The notes under the pieces are model-generated. The model was not told where the DNA came from, did not search any database, and was given only the letters and a program-made list of their open reading frames with translations. From positions 117,997-181,996 of the forward strand of contig CAVYKK010000014.1 of the NCBI GenBank assembly GCA_963769045.1: 64,000 bases of DNA. Direction: 5' to 3'. The stretch is from Methanocella_A sp963769045. Lineage in GTDB: Archaea; Halobacteriota; Methanocellia; Methanocellales; Methanocellaceae. Position 1 is the first letter of the stretch. Every line of letters starts with the position of its first letter. Below are positions 9,343 through 18,063 of this stretch, piece by piece. A program made the translations under genes and the position numbers.

Positions 9343-11078
9343 TTCTCCACCTCCAGCGCCGTCATTTTTTTATCGACCTCTGCGATGAGGTTCTTGATCT
9401 TCGTCACGTCCTGTGCCTCCTTCATGCGTCCGATCTCCTCTTTAACGGGCAGGCCCGTGATCTGCCTGACCATGATGCCGCGGTTTATGGCCGTGCTCAT
9501 GCTGTCGTAGAACGCGATGATTGTCTTCAGCATCCAGTACTGCTTCTCCAGCGGGCAGAACGAGTCCGTATCGCTGTAGGCGCTCTGCTGCAGGAAGTCC
9601 TCGCGGATCATGCGCGTCGCCTCCAGGATGGCCTTCTCGCCCTCCGGCAGCGCGTCGGGGCCTACCAGCTGCACGATCTCCTGGAGCTCGACCTCCTTCT
9701 GCAGCAGGTACATCGTCCGGTCGCGCAGCGTCCGCCACCCGTCTGACACGTTCTGCAGGTACCAGTCCTGGATCCCGTCCAGATACAGCGAGTAGCTCTT
9801 GATCCAGTTGACCGACGGGAAATGTCTCCGATACGCCAGGCTGGTGTCCAGCGCCCAGAAGGTGCCGACGATGCGTAACGTATTTTGCGTGATCGGCTCC
9901 GAGAAGTCGCCGCCCGGCGGGCTGACGGCGCCGACTACGGTCACCGAGCCCGTGCGCTCGCCCCTGCCCTGGCATACGACGCGGCCCGCACGCTCATAGA
10001 AGGCGGACAACCGGGTCGGCAGATAGGCGGGATAACCTTCCTCGCCAGGCATCTCTTCCAGCCTTCCGGACACCTCACGCAGTGCCTCGCCCCAGCGGGA
10101 CGTCGAGTCGGCCATCAGCGCCACGTCGTAGCCCATGTCGCGGAAATACTCGGCCATGGTGATGCCCGTGTAGATCGACGCCTCGCGGGCGGCGACCGGC
10201 ATGTTGGAGGTGTTGGCAATCATGATCGTCCGCTGGATCAGCGGCAGCTTCGTCCGCGGGTCGACCAGCTCGGGGAACTCGGTCAGCACGTCGGTCATCT
10301 CGTTGCCCCGCTCACCACAGCCTATGTAGACGACAATCTGGGTATCCGACCACTTGGCCAGCGTCTGCTCCGAGACAGTCTTGCCCGTTCCGAAGCCGCC
10401 CGGGATCATGGCAGTCCCGCCCTTGGCTACCGGGAAGATGAGGTCGAACACCCGCTGCCCGGTGATCAGCGGCAGCGCCGAGTCCATCTTGGCCCGGTAC
10501 GGCCGCCCCTTGCGGACCGGCCAGGTCTGCATGAGGGGTATTTGCGTGCCATCCTCGAGCGTGCAGGCTATATCCTCTACACGAAGATCTGCCTGGCCGA
10601 TCTCTTTGATCGTCCCGGCGACGCCCGGGGGCACCATTATCCGGTGCTCGATGTGGTATTCCATCACCGAGCCAATAACGTCCCCGGCGCTGACCTTATC
10701 GCCAGCCTTTGCCGTCGGCCTGAAGGCCCATCGTTTATCCCGGTCCAGCCCCGGCACCGAGATGCCGCGGGAGATGAAGTTGCCGCTCTTTGCGAACAGC
10801 GATGTCAGCGGGCGCTGGATGCCGTCGTAGATGGACGATATCAGCCCGGGGCCCAGCTCCACGCTGAGCGGCCGCTCCGTGTTGACGACCCGTTCCCCGA
10901 TCTTCAGGCCGGTGGTGTCCTCGTACATCTGGACGACAGCCGTTTCGCCTTCCAGCCGGATGATCTCGCCGCGCAGCTCGTCGTCGCCCACGTGCACGAC
11001 ATCGTACATCTTTGAGCCTTTGATCCCTCGCGCCAGTAGCACCGGGCCCGAGATGCGCGAGACTGTTCCTGTAATCAT
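9339..11078 (-). CDS. atpA: A-type ATP synthase subunit A (catalytic)
   Basis: A 579-residue catalytic subunit. The P-loop GGFGTGKTV is near residue 235, followed by the Walker B region (DVALMADSTSRWGEALREVS). The roughly 90-residue non-homologous region that distinguishes A from B subunits lies before the P-loop. The nearby segment GAVSPPGGDFSEP is diagnostic for V/A-type catalytic subunits. It sits between atpF and atpB. No intein is present, although A-type catalytic subunits are a known intein site. Confidence 0.97.
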   Translation of the reverse strand: MITGTVSRISGPVLLARGIKGSKMYDVVHVGDDELRGEIIRLEGETAVVQMYEDTTGLKIGERVVNTERPLSVELGPGLISSIYDGIQRPLTSLFAKSGNFISRGISVPGLDRDKRWAFRPTAKAGDKVSAGDVIGSVMEYHIEHRIMVPPGVAGTIKEIGQADLRVEDIACTLEDGTQIPLMQTWPVRKGRPYRAKMDSALPLITGQRVFDLIFPVAKGGTAMIPGGFGTGKTVSEQTLAKWSDTQIVVYIGCGERGNEMTDVLTEFPELVDPRTKLPLIQRTIMIANTSNMPVAAREASIYTGITMAEYFRDMGYDVALMADSTSRWGEALREVSGRLEEMPGEEGYPAYLPTRLSAFYERAGRVVCQGRGERTGSVTVVGAVSPPGGDFSEPITQNTLRIVGTFWALDTSLAYRRHFPSVNWIKSYSLYLDGIQDWYLQNVSDGWRTLRDRTMYLLQKEVELQEIVQLVGPDALPEGEKAILEATRMIREDFLQQSAYSDTDSFCPLEKQYWMLKTIIAFYDSMSTAINRGIMVRQITGLPVKEEIGRMKEAQDVTKIKNLIAEVDKKMTALEVEK

Positions 11079-11088
11079 GCTTTAGACC

Positions 11089-11409
11089 TCATCCTCTCAT
11101 CACGATGTTGTATCCGATCGCTTTTCGCAGGAGCCGTTCGATGTAGAGCCGCCGGTCCACGTTCTTCAGCCGGGAGGGGATGGCGATGACGATCGGCATC
11201 CGTAACCGCTCTATCCGGTCCCGGAACTTCTCATCCAGCCCGTCGAGCAGCTCTTCGCTGACGGCGACGATGCCTATGCCCTCCTTTGCGCTGAGCGAGG
11301 CAAGCAGCTCTTTCGCCTGCCCCGGCCCGGCTGCGTCATATGCCTCCACGCCGGCCAGCCGGAATCCCGGCGACGTGTCCGGGTCGGTGACGACCACGAA
11401 CTTATACAT
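11089..11409 (-). CDS. atpF: A-type ATP synthase subunit F
   Basis: A 106-residue subunit F, a small Rossmann-like protein bound to the central stalk. It begins MYKFVVVTDPDTSPGFRLAGVEAY, matching the conserved start of the family, and ends in a helix (RRLYIERLLRKAIGYNIVMRG). The ATG at 11409 is preferred to an upstream in-frame ATG at 11466, because the extra residues read through the end of atpC. The gene overlaps atpC by 8 nt. Confidence 0.93.
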   Translation of the reverse strand: MYKFVVVTDPDTSPGFRLAGVEAYDAAGPGQAKELLASLSAKEGIGIVAVSEELLDGLDEKFRDRIERLRMPIVIAIPSRLKNVDRRLYIERLLRKAIGYNIVMRG

Positions 11410-12461
11410 AGAACATTTCCCCCCTGACGGTCTCATCAGGCACGTCCGCCGTCTTGCACCTGGCAATGATGCGGAGGTTGGTGATTTCGTTGTATTTGGC
11501 CCAGTAGTACCCGATGGCGACGGCGATGCTCAGCGGGTCCCGGTTGAAGGCGTCCAGCCCGCGGGCGATCAGGTAACGGTCGAGCCGCTTCTCGAACTCC
11601 GAGACCTTTTCGTCCTTGAAGAATTCCGCCGGGACGTCGGCCAGGAACCCGTAGCGCGTTCCCTTCAGCATGTTTACGGCCGTCTCCAGCGATTTAGCAT
11701 CGAGCATCGCAATCAGGAATCTCCTGCGGAGGAGCCGCCCGCCGTCGATCAGGTATCTTTCCGCGTCCGACGGCTCCGATCTTGTCGCGGATCAGCCGCA
11801 GGACCGTCTTGACATTCACCACGTCGATCTCGGTGCTCAACATGTCGCGGACCAGCAACTGGTCATAGTCGTCGTCCTTCAGGGCATCCAGCCCGCTACT
11901 GTAGTAGTACCGGTCCAGCGCGCTCTCCAGCATGATCAGGTTACGCTCGCCGGCATAGTCCCGGAAGTGCCGGGTCAGCGGCTTCGCGTAGGGAACCCGC
12001 CAGGTGGCCAGCAGGTCAATGACGGCCTTGACGTCCGGCTGCCGGATCATCTCGCCCAGTGTGACATCGTCCAGGTCGCCGGCAGGCACAAGGCACTCGA
12101 AGATCTCTTCCTGGGGAATGTGGAAACTTTTGCCCCGGAGGATGGTCTTGACGTTCTGAATGTCCCAGCGATGCAGGAAAATCCGGATGTAGACCTCGGC
12201 CGGCTTGCCACGTACGATATCGGTGATTTTCCTGAACGTGCGGGTGTAGTTCCTGCGCAGGGCGTACTCGACGCAATAGATGCCTGCGTACCGGGTACTG
12301 GCGTCGGCTATGTCTTCCTTGTAGGGCGTTTTTTCCAGCTCCACGATCAGGGAGTCCACGTCGGGCTTCCGGGCCAGCTCGTCCATTGTCCGCCGGTCCA
12401 GCAGGCGGCTCTTCATCCCCCGTATGCGCGCGTTGGCGTAGCCGTAGTCCACGTCAGTCAC
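11402..12461 (-). CDS. atpC: A-type ATP synthase subunit C, with a +1 frameshift
   Basis: Subunit C (V-type subunit d homologue), the socket linking the c ring to the central stalk. Two ORFs form one protein: GTG at 12461 onward gives about 230 residues to VLRLIRDKIGAV, and a second frame continues as DAERYLIDGGRLLRRRFLIAMLDAKS to 11402. The minus strand reads GCCGTCGGACGCGG near 11766; removing one G restores V-D-A-E-R. Total length is 1060 nt, or 353 codons plus one base. The remaining sequence is well conserved, so an extra base from sequencing is likely. It overlaps atpE and atpF. Confidence 0.88.
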
Positions 12462-13119
12462 CCTGCCGCTCGCCGTAGAGGAGTGTGAAGACGTCCAGCT
12501 TCAGGCGGTCTTTCGCCTGTTCCAGGCGTGACTCGATGGTATTGGAGACGACGACCTTACCGTCACTGGTACTGGCGATCAAGCCGCCTGCCGTCTGCAG
12601 GTCGGGGGAAACCTCGCATTGGAGGCCCAGTGCCGCCAGCAAGGCCCGGCAGAGCGATTCGTCCCGGGGATCGATGTGCACCACAGGGTCGCCGTCGCCC
12701 AGTTCGCTCAGCGCTTCGGATAAGAGCTGCCGGTAGCAGCCGGCGTATCCTTCATTGCCCCTGAAGTCTCGGAGCGATTGTCCTGCTCCGGTGAACGCCC
12801 TGTCGAACAGCCGGTATTTGAGCGCTGACATCTCCTTGTTCATCTCGTTTTTTACCGAGTAGAGCGTGCGGTTGTGCTCGTCGCCTGCCGCCAGCATAGC
12901 TGCGTCCATGCGGGATTTCCTCATTTCAGCGGCCCGGGTCCGGGCATCGCACCTGATCGCCTTCGCCGCTTCCTCGGCTTTCCGACGGATCTCGGCCTTT
13001 TTTTCCTCGACGCCCTCGTCCATCGACCGCATCAGGTCAGTGCGCTCCGCGACATCGTCGCCTTGCTTCCCGATCCATGTAAGCTCGTCTGTCACGATCA
13101 TCACCTGCCAGCGTTTCAT
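12454..13119 (-). CDS. atpE: A-type ATP synthase subunit E (peripheral stalk)
   Basis: About 221 residues from the ATG at 13119 (an alternative ATG lies at 13101). The N-terminal half is a long charged coiled coil (EEKKAEIRRKAEEAAKAIR), and the C-terminal half is the globular domain that touches subunit B (SPDLQTAGGLIASTSDGKVVVSNTIESRLEQAKDRL). The final residues FTLLYGERQGD are typical. The open frame runs farther upstream to 13533, but that part reads through atpK out of frame and is not coding. The gene overlaps the atpC start. Confidence 0.9.
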   Translation of the reverse strand: MKRWQVMIVTDELTWIGKQGDDVAERTDLMRSMDEGVEEKKAEIRRKAEEAAKAIRCDARTRAAEMRKSRMDAAMLAAGDEHNRTLYSVKNEMNKEMSALKYRLFDRAFTGAGQSLRDFRGNEGYAGCYRQLLSEALSELGDGDPVVHIDPRDESLCRALLAALGLQCEVSPDLQTAGGLIASTSDGKVVVSNTIESRLEQAKDRLKLDVFTLLYGERQGD

Positions 13120-13139
13120 GCCTGCAAGGGCCGCCGGGA

Positions 13140-13358
13140 CTATTTGATCATGATGATGATCATGGCAGCGACTACGAAGCCAAGGATCGCCAGCGTCTCG
13201 GGAATCGCTTCCATGATGAAGATAGTGCCCGTTGCCTCGGGCCGCTCCGCCACGGTCCCCGCGCCTGCTGCGCCGATCCGCGCCTGGGCCATCCCGGTGC
13301 CCAGGGCACCGAGGCCGAACGCGATCGCCGCTCCGATTGGTATTTCCCAGCCTGTCAT
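13140..13358 (-). CDS. atpK: A-type ATP synthase rotor subunit K (c subunit)
   Basis: A 72-residue two-helix c subunit forming the membrane rotor, and first gene of the operon. ATG at 13358 follows GGAGGAAAC at good spacing. Helix 1 contains GLGALGTGMAQARIGAAGAG and helix 2 has EAIPETLAILGF, in which the Glu of PET (about residue 54) is the expected ion-binding carboxylate. Gln25 in helix 1 and Thr55 are residues seen as Na+ ligands in some rotors, but I cannot decide between H+ and Na+. It is a single hairpin, not a duplicated form. Confidence 0.94.
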   Translation of the reverse strand: MTGWEIPIGAAIAFGLGALGTGMAQARIGAAGAGTVAERPEATGTIFIMEAIPETLAILGFVVAAMIIIMIK

Positions 13359-13420
13359 TGAAGTTTCCTCCGTCTGAAATCCAGTACGTTTGTCTGATAG
13401 CACTAATATAGTTATCGTGA

Positions 13421-13430
13421 AATTTATATG
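13421..13430 (-). promoter_or_regulatory. Probable TATA box of the ATP synthase operon
   Basis: On the minus strand the sequence reads CATATAAATT about 65 nt before the atpK ATG. With a start site about 25 nt downstream the leader would be roughly 40 nt. It lies in a clearly AT-rich patch. Assignment is by sequence resemblance and position only. Confidence 0.5.
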
Positions 13431-14077
13431 CAGTAATGAATCTGGAGACCACTAATGTCATCGTTGCGTGTTGCGAACGTTGACCGAGAAGTAACGGTTC
13501 GTTAACCGAAAGTGGCGATAAAGGCGGTGCCATCCGCTAATGGCACGTGAGCGATAATGAGCGTGGCACTATAGCCGGTTTTTATAAGCGTGGTGCGCGG
13601 GCACCGGTGGGTGTATAGCTGGAAGTCTCTTCTCTCCCCGATTGCAGTAGATTATGCCCAGATGGCTTGTGAGTATTTTATACACCTCCATAATATGTTA
13701 TTGTTTTTTATTAAGCTTAAATTTTATCATTATTAACCATAATAATTTTCTTGACAATATCGACATTAATGTAAATTAGCACTTTACACTAATAAATAAA
13801 AAAATTTATATTATAGCAGGGAATGCCATTGCCTATTTCATCCGGAGCACTTTAAGGATAAAACCGGCGATCGCCCCCTGGCGGGCGTATCATGGATCGC
13901 ATGCCCGAATACGGACTATCATTATCCGCCCTGCCCGAACGTATGCCTCCTGCCCTAACGTGCGTTCGCGCGCGCGACCGAGCCGCGGGCTCCCTTGTTA
14001 AAGCTTTGTCATCAGAGGCCTTGACAGTGTCGTACGGCATCTTCCTCCTCTGTCAGCATTCCCATGACGGCGGCCGA
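13431..14077. other. Intergenic region with a duplicated gene end
   Basis: No convincing gene is present. The stretch contains a very AT-rich part (about 13680-13820) and, at 13832-13858, a near-perfect copy (26 of 27 bases) of the last 27 bases of the hydrogenase small-subunit gene found again at 14562-14588. It also holds one TTCGCGCGCG motif at 13965-13974. A minus-strand ORF at 13852-14040 is rich in Arg and Asp, looks unlike a protein, and was not accepted. Confidence 0.6.
13832..13858. repeat. 27-bp direct repeat, left copy
   Basis: This segment repeats the end of the hydrogenase small-subunit gene (14562-14588) with one mismatch (TTTAAGG versus TTTGAGG). The pair brackets a ~700-bp segment carrying the GNAT gene and has the look of a duplicated insertion target or an attachment-site pair. 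Confidence 0.65.
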
Positions 14078-14521
14078 TTACAAGGCTTTCTTCAGGTAAA
14101 TCATGTCCATCAGCCTGACTTCGCCGTCGAAGATCGGATGGTCGTAGTTATCTGTGAAGAAGTCTTTGACCCTGTGGGAATATGTGAAGCCGCAGCTTTC
14201 GTAGAAACGGATTATCCACGGGCTGTCTCCCGTACCTACAATCAGGGTCTCGCACCTGCCTTTATAATAATCTAGTATGTACTTGACAAGGCATCTTCCG
14301 TAGCCGTGTCGCTGGTATCTCTCGCAGGTGGCCAGGCTCTTGATCTCGCCTGTGGCCCTATCTCCTACGGTGACCACGCAGATGCTTTTCAGGTCCCCGT
14401 CGTACAGGGCGAACAGCTCCCCTTGATCCAGGTACCTGTCGATCATGCTCTCCTGCTCGTCTGCAAGGAGCAACAGGTCTAAGAATTGCTTCTTGTTTTC
14501 CCTTATGACCCTGACTTCCAT
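14078..14521 (-). CDS. GNAT-family N-acetyltransferase
   Basis: A 147-residue protein of the Gcn5-related acetyltransferase fold. Motif A, which binds acetyl-CoA, reads IKSLATCERYQRHGYGRCLVKYIL near residues 60-85 (R-x-x-G-x-G/A type, here RHGYGR). It is followed by the later strand/turn (IVGTGDSPWIIRFYESCGF) typical of single-domain GNATs. The acceptor substrate cannot be predicted. The gene lies in a segment bracketed by a 27-bp direct repeat and may be a recent insertion beside the hydrogenase operon. Confidence 0.85.
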   Translation of the reverse strand: MEVRVIRENKKQFLDLLLLADEQESMIDRYLDQGELFALYDGDLKSICVVTVGDRATGEIKSLATCERYQRHGYGRCLVKYILDYYKGRCETLIVGTGDSPWIIRFYESCGFTYSHRVKDFFTDNYDHPIFDGEVRLMDMIYLKKAL

Positions 14522-14561
14522 GACTTCGCCTCCAAAAAGGAGTACTTCCGGCTTATTCCGG

Positions 14562-14588
14562 CTATTTCATCCGGAGCACTTTGAGGAT
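14562..14588. repeat. 27-bp direct repeat, right copy (end of hydrogenase gene)
   Basis: The last 27 bases of the small-subunit gene, including its stop codon. The near-identical second copy is at 13832-13858, on the far side of the GNAT gene. Confidence 0.65.
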
Positions 14589-14972
14589 GCCCTCGATAAT
14601 GGCTTCGGGCTTCGGCGGACAGCCAGGTATCTTGACGTCCACCGGGATGATGCGGTCTACCGGCCCGGCGACCGAGTAGTTCTCCTCATCGATGAACACG
14701 CCGCACGAGCACCCGCAGGCGCCCATGGCGATCACACGCTTGGGCTCCGGTGTCTGGGCGTACACGCGCTCCAGGAACGGCTTGGTGTGCAGCGGCACGG
14801 GGCCGGTCACTAGTAATATATCTGCATACCTTGGCGAGGCCACCCACTTGACGCCCAGCCGTTCTAAATCGTAGCGCGGGCCCATGCAGGCGAGCAGCTC
14901 CACGTCGCAGCCGACGCAGCCGCCGGCGTGGGCGTGGTAAATCCAGGGGGACTTCTTTATCCGGCTGCTCAT
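14562..14972 (-). CDS. Group 4 [NiFe]-hydrogenase small subunit (NuoB/EchC-like)
   Basis: A 136-residue electron-transfer subunit that carries the proximal 4Fe-4S cluster beside the NiFe site. The four cluster cysteines are present: GGCVGCDVE (two), GACGCSCG, and PGCPPKPE near the C terminus. The start at 14972 overlaps the preceding gene by 4 nt; an in-frame upstream ATG at 15038 was rejected because it reads through that gene. The length is that of short Ech/Hyc-type small subunits. The operon's large subunit keeps the NiFe cysteines, which supports a real hydrogenase. Confidence 0.88.
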   Translation of the reverse strand: MSSRIKKSPWIYHAHAGGCVGCDVELLACMGPRYDLERLGVKWVASPRYADILLVTGPVPLHTKPFLERVYAQTPEPKRVIAMGACGCSCGVFIDEENYSVAGPVDRIIPVDVKIPGCPPKPEAIIEGILKVLRMK

Positions 14973-15565
14973 TTTCCCACCCACTTCCGGGGGTGCGTGC
15001 CCCAGATCAGGCTGTATTTCTGCCGGCATGAGATACACGCGGTCAGGTATTTTTCCATGTCCTTGTCGATGACCTTGGCCGTGTCCGGCTGCAGGTGTTC
15101 CAGCGTCCGCTGGCGGACGACCTTCAGGTACTTCTCGGTCGCGGGCATGATCTCGCCGCAGACACTACATTTCTGAAGCACCAGCGTCGTGTCCTCGTGG
15201 GGCGCGTCCTCGCCGGCGTACCGGTTCAGGTCAATCCGGTCGAGCAGTTCGCGTTCGTCTTTCGGAGCCGGTTTGCCCTCGAAGTTCAGCGCGAGCGCCT
15301 TCTCTGGACAGACGTCGGCACAGCGGCCGCAGTAGATACAGTTGTAACCGTCGACGCTCACGGTCCGCTTATCACCGATATCGTGCAGCTTCGTCGCCCC
15401 GCTGGAGCACCGCTCGTAGCAGGCGCCGCAGCCGGTACACTTTTCCGCGTCCCGGCGGGGCAGGCTGCGATAGGTCTCAGGCAGGAAGCCATACGACTCG
15501 TCGACCGTGACCGGCTTCCTGAACAGGTTGAGGAATAGCTCGAACATCGTCCTGATGCGGCTCAT
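14969..15565 (-). CDS. Group 4 hydrogenase 4Fe-4S subunit (NuoI/EchF-like, extended)
   Basis: A 198-residue iron-sulfur protein starting MSRIRTMFELFLNLFRKP, with an amphipathic N terminus as in NuoI-type subunits. Two 4Fe-4S motifs are present, CTGCGACYERCSSG and CIYCGRCADVCP. Beyond them is an unusual C-terminal extension with CSVCGEIM and CISCRQK, two extra Cys-x-x-Cys pairs that could hold zinc or another cluster. It overlaps its neighbours by 4 nt on each side. It probably relays electrons between the polyferredoxin partner and the small subunit. Confidence 0.85.
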   Translation of the reverse strand: MSRIRTMFELFLNLFRKPVTVDESYGFLPETYRSLPRRDAEKCTGCGACYERCSSGATKLHDIGDKRTVSVDGYNCIYCGRCADVCPEKALALNFEGKPAPKDERELLDRIDLNRYAGEDAPHEDTTLVLQKCSVCGEIMPATEKYLKVVRQRTLEHLQPDTAKVIDKDMEKYLTACISCRQKYSLIWGTHPRKWVGK

Positions 15566-16518
15566 AGCGCGTACCTCGCAATGAGCGCGAAGGCGATGGC
15601 GGTCAGCGACAGGAGCGTGGAGAACCGGAACAGCCACTTCGTCGCCTGGTCGATGCGGAACCTCGCGAACAGCGCGTTGACCAGCCCGATGGCGCCGCCG
15701 ACCAGCAGCACTTCGACGAGGAACTCTGCCCATGCCCACACGCCAGTCGCCGGGATCCAGAGGAACAGGTCGACGAACAATGCCGAAAGCGAGAACAGCA
15801 TGAGCACTTTCGTGATCTCCAGGACGCCCAGCAGCTTCCCGCTGTACTCGGTGGTCAGCCCGCCGACGATCTCTGCGTCGGCCTCCGGTATGTCAAAGGG
15901 CTTGATGTGCAGTTTCACAAGGATAGCAATGAACACGGCCATAGCTGCGAACGGGTTGTAGAGCAGGTTGAAGCCCATCATATCGTGGATGGACAGCGAG
16001 CCGGTGCCCGCGGGGCCTGCGGTGATCGCCAGCGCGAACGTCCCGAGAATGAACGGTATCTCGTTGGCCAGCATCAGCTCGATCTCCCTCACGCCGCCAA
16101 TAGCCGCGAACAGCGACGCGCTGGCCGTGCCGCCGATGATGATCGACATGGTGACGCCTATCAGCAGGTAGAACACGATCACCAGGCTGAACGAGAAGTC
16201 GATGGCGCCCATGGCCACAGGTATGAACAGTGTCAACAGTATGGCAAACGACAGCGCCATGATGGGGCCTGCAGTGAAGAACGGCGTGGCCGTATGGGGA
16301 ATGATCGTCTTCTTGGAGAGCAGCTTCTCGATGTCGTACAGCGGCTGCAGCAGCTTGGAACGGTTGATGTCTTTCCAGCGTGCGGGCAGCCAGAGCAGCG
16401 GGCCCCGCCGGGACTGTACCCGGGCGAAGACCTTCCGCAGGTTGAACATCAGGATGATGCCGACCACGAAGGCGATGACCGGGTTGAGCAGCCAGACCAG
16501 GTCGATTACGATTTGCAT
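15562..16518 (-). CDS. Group 4 hydrogenase membrane subunit (NuoH/EchB/HycD-like)
   Basis: A 318-residue integral membrane protein with about eight hydrophobic helices. It anchors the hydrogenase module and forms the quinone-site/ion-path equivalent of complex I subunit H. Signature segments are RVQSRRGP near residue 40, the acidic loop KPFDIPEADAEIVGGLTTEYSG, and the helices around it. Start MQIVIDLVWLLNPV at 16518; the much longer open frame upstream is an out-of-frame shadow of the large subunit. It overlaps the large-subunit gene by 13 nt. Confidence 0.9.
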   Translation of the reverse strand: MQIVIDLVWLLNPVIAFVVGIILMFNLRKVFARVQSRRGPLLWLPARWKDINRSKLLQPLYDIEKLLSKKTIIPHTATPFFTAGPIMALSFAILLTLFIPVAMGAIDFSFSLVIVFYLLIGVTMSIIIGGTASASLFAAIGGVREIELMLANEIPFILGTFALAITAGPAGTGSLSIHDMMGFNLLYNPFAAMAVFIAILVKLHIKPFDIPEADAEIVGGLTTEYSGKLLGVLEITKVLMLFSLSALFVDLFLWIPATGVWAWAEFLVEVLLVGGAIGLVNALFARFRIDQATKWLFRFSTLLSLTAIAFALIARYAL

Positions 16519-18047
16519 TCGCCCCTCCTGGTGACCTTGAAGTCCTTGTGGACAGTCACGCGGTCGGTGCACGAGTAGCAGGGGTCGACGCTGCCCATGA
16601 TCGCCGGTACGTCGCCCACGTAGGAGCCCTGGATGAGCTTGAGCATGATGTAGCCGTTCATGAAGGTCGGCACCCGGATGCGGACGTATTCCGGGGTATT
16701 GGTCCCGTTGGATGAGACGTGATAGAGCAGCTCGCCGCGCGGGGGCTCGGTCTTGGCGATGGCCTCGGAACATGGTAATTCGCCGACCTTCGCCAGGATG
16801 CCCTGCGGGGCGGTCTTGAGCAGGTCGAGGCACTGCTCGGCGATGTGCAGCGACATCATGGTCTCCCGCATCTTGACCTTGATCCTTGCCAGAGAATCGC
16901 AGCCGTTCTCCGTTATTATGTCCCAGTCGACGTCCTCGTAGGCCGCGTACGGCGAGTTCTTCCGCACGTCGAGCCGCCTGCCTGTCGCCCTCGCCGTGGG
17001 GCCGACCGCGCCGAGGCGGATGGCCTCGTCGGGCTTGAGCACGCCCACGTTGCGCAGCCTGCCCACCCAGACGTCGCTGGACTCGAGCTGGTCGTACAGC
17101 TCGGGCATTCCGGTTTTCATGGACTTGAGCTTGCCCCGCACGAAGTCGGCCTGGCTCTCGGTGACGTCGCGCCGGACGCCGCCGATGGTCACGAACCCAT
17201 GGGTGATACGCTGGCCGGTGATCAGTTCCAGGCTGTCCTGTATGTCTTCCCTGACCCGCAGCGAGTGCATGAGCATGGTCTTGAAGCCGACCAGGTCGCT
17301 GGCGATGCCGATGGCCATCAGGTGACTCTGGATACGCTCCATCTCGCAGGCCAGCGTGCGTAAGATCTTCGCCCGCTTCGGTATCTGGATGTCGCCGATC
17401 TTCTCGGCCGTCATGCAGAAGTTCAGGGCGTGGTGGACCTTGCACAGACCGCACACCCGCTCCGCGAGGAAGACGTCCTTGAAGTAGTCGCGGCGCTCCA
17501 TCAGCTTGATGATGCTGCGGTGGTTGAAGCCCAGCTTCAGGTCGGCCTTCTTGACCACCTCGTCCTCCACGGACATCTTGAAGTAGTTGCTCTCGATGAA
17601 CGCCGGGTGATAGGGGCCGTACGGTACGGCCGTCACCGGCAGCGCGATGATGTTGTCATGCACCTGATTGCTCAGCGGCTTCGGCTGGATGGCGCCTTTG
17701 TCCTCGGTGCCCTCGCTGTACATCTGCTCCCAGTTCACCGGCAGCCACAGGTGCGTCGGGTTCGGGTGCTCCTCGGCTTTCACGCCCAGGAACTCGATCA
17801 TCTCCCGCTCGGCCCAGTCGGCCTGCGGCGTGAGCGGCGTCACCGACTTGATCGCCGGGTTCTCCCGGTCCAGGAACATGCGCAATATCGTATGACGGCT
17901 GCGGTCGAGGTGGTCGAAGCTGAAGTAATAGTCCACCTTGATGCCCTTGACGCCCATGTCCACGCCCGTGGCATACATGAGCCGGCCGTCCCTGTCGAGG
18001 ATATCCTGCACGGCTGGCCGCAGCTCCTGCGGCTTGATCTGCAGCAC
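16506..18047 (-). CDS. Group 4 [NiFe]-hydrogenase large subunit with fused NuoC domain (HycE-like)
   Basis: A 513-residue catalytic subunit. Residues ~1-130 match the NuoC (30-kDa) domain, and the rest is the NuoD/hydrogenase large-subunit domain. Both pairs of nickel-binding cysteines are intact: ERVCGLCKVHH near residue 200 and DPCYSCTDR near the C terminus, followed by only about 17 residues. This separates it from complex I and from hydrogenase-related Ehr proteins that lack the cysteines. The fusion and the DPCYSCTDR ending resemble the formate hydrogenlyase subunit HycE. The reaction should be H2 production or oxidation coupled to the membrane. Confidence 0.93.
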   Translation of the reverse strand: MLQIKPQELRPAVQDILDRDGRLMYATGVDMGVKGIKVDYYFSFDHLDRSRHTILRMFLDRENPAIKSVTPLTPQADWAEREMIEFLGVKAEEHPNPTHLWLPVNWEQMYSEGTEDKGAIQPKPLSNQVHDNIIALPVTAVPYGPYHPAFIESNYFKMSVEDEVVKKADLKLGFNHRSIIKLMERRDYFKDVFLAERVCGLCKVHHALNFCMTAEKIGDIQIPKRAKILRTLACEMERIQSHLMAIGIASDLVGFKTMLMHSLRVREDIQDSLELITGQRITHGFVTIGGVRRDVTESQADFVRGKLKSMKTGMPELYDQLESSDVWVGRLRNVGVLKPDEAIRLGAVGPTARATGRRLDVRKNSPYAAYEDVDWDIITENGCDSLARIKVKMRETMMSLHIAEQCLDLLKTAPQGILAKVGELPCSEAIAKTEPPRGELLYHVSSNGTNTPEYVRIRVPTFMNGYIMLKLIQGSYVGDVPAIMGSVDPCYSCTDRVTVHKDFKVTRRGECKS

Positions 18048-18063
18048 CGAGAGGTTCAGGTCG

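Noticed and set aside
13852..14040. 62-residue minus-strand ORF beside the GNAT gene
   Set aside because: Arg/Asp/Pro-rich, no ribosome-binding site, overlaps the direct repeat and the GC motif.
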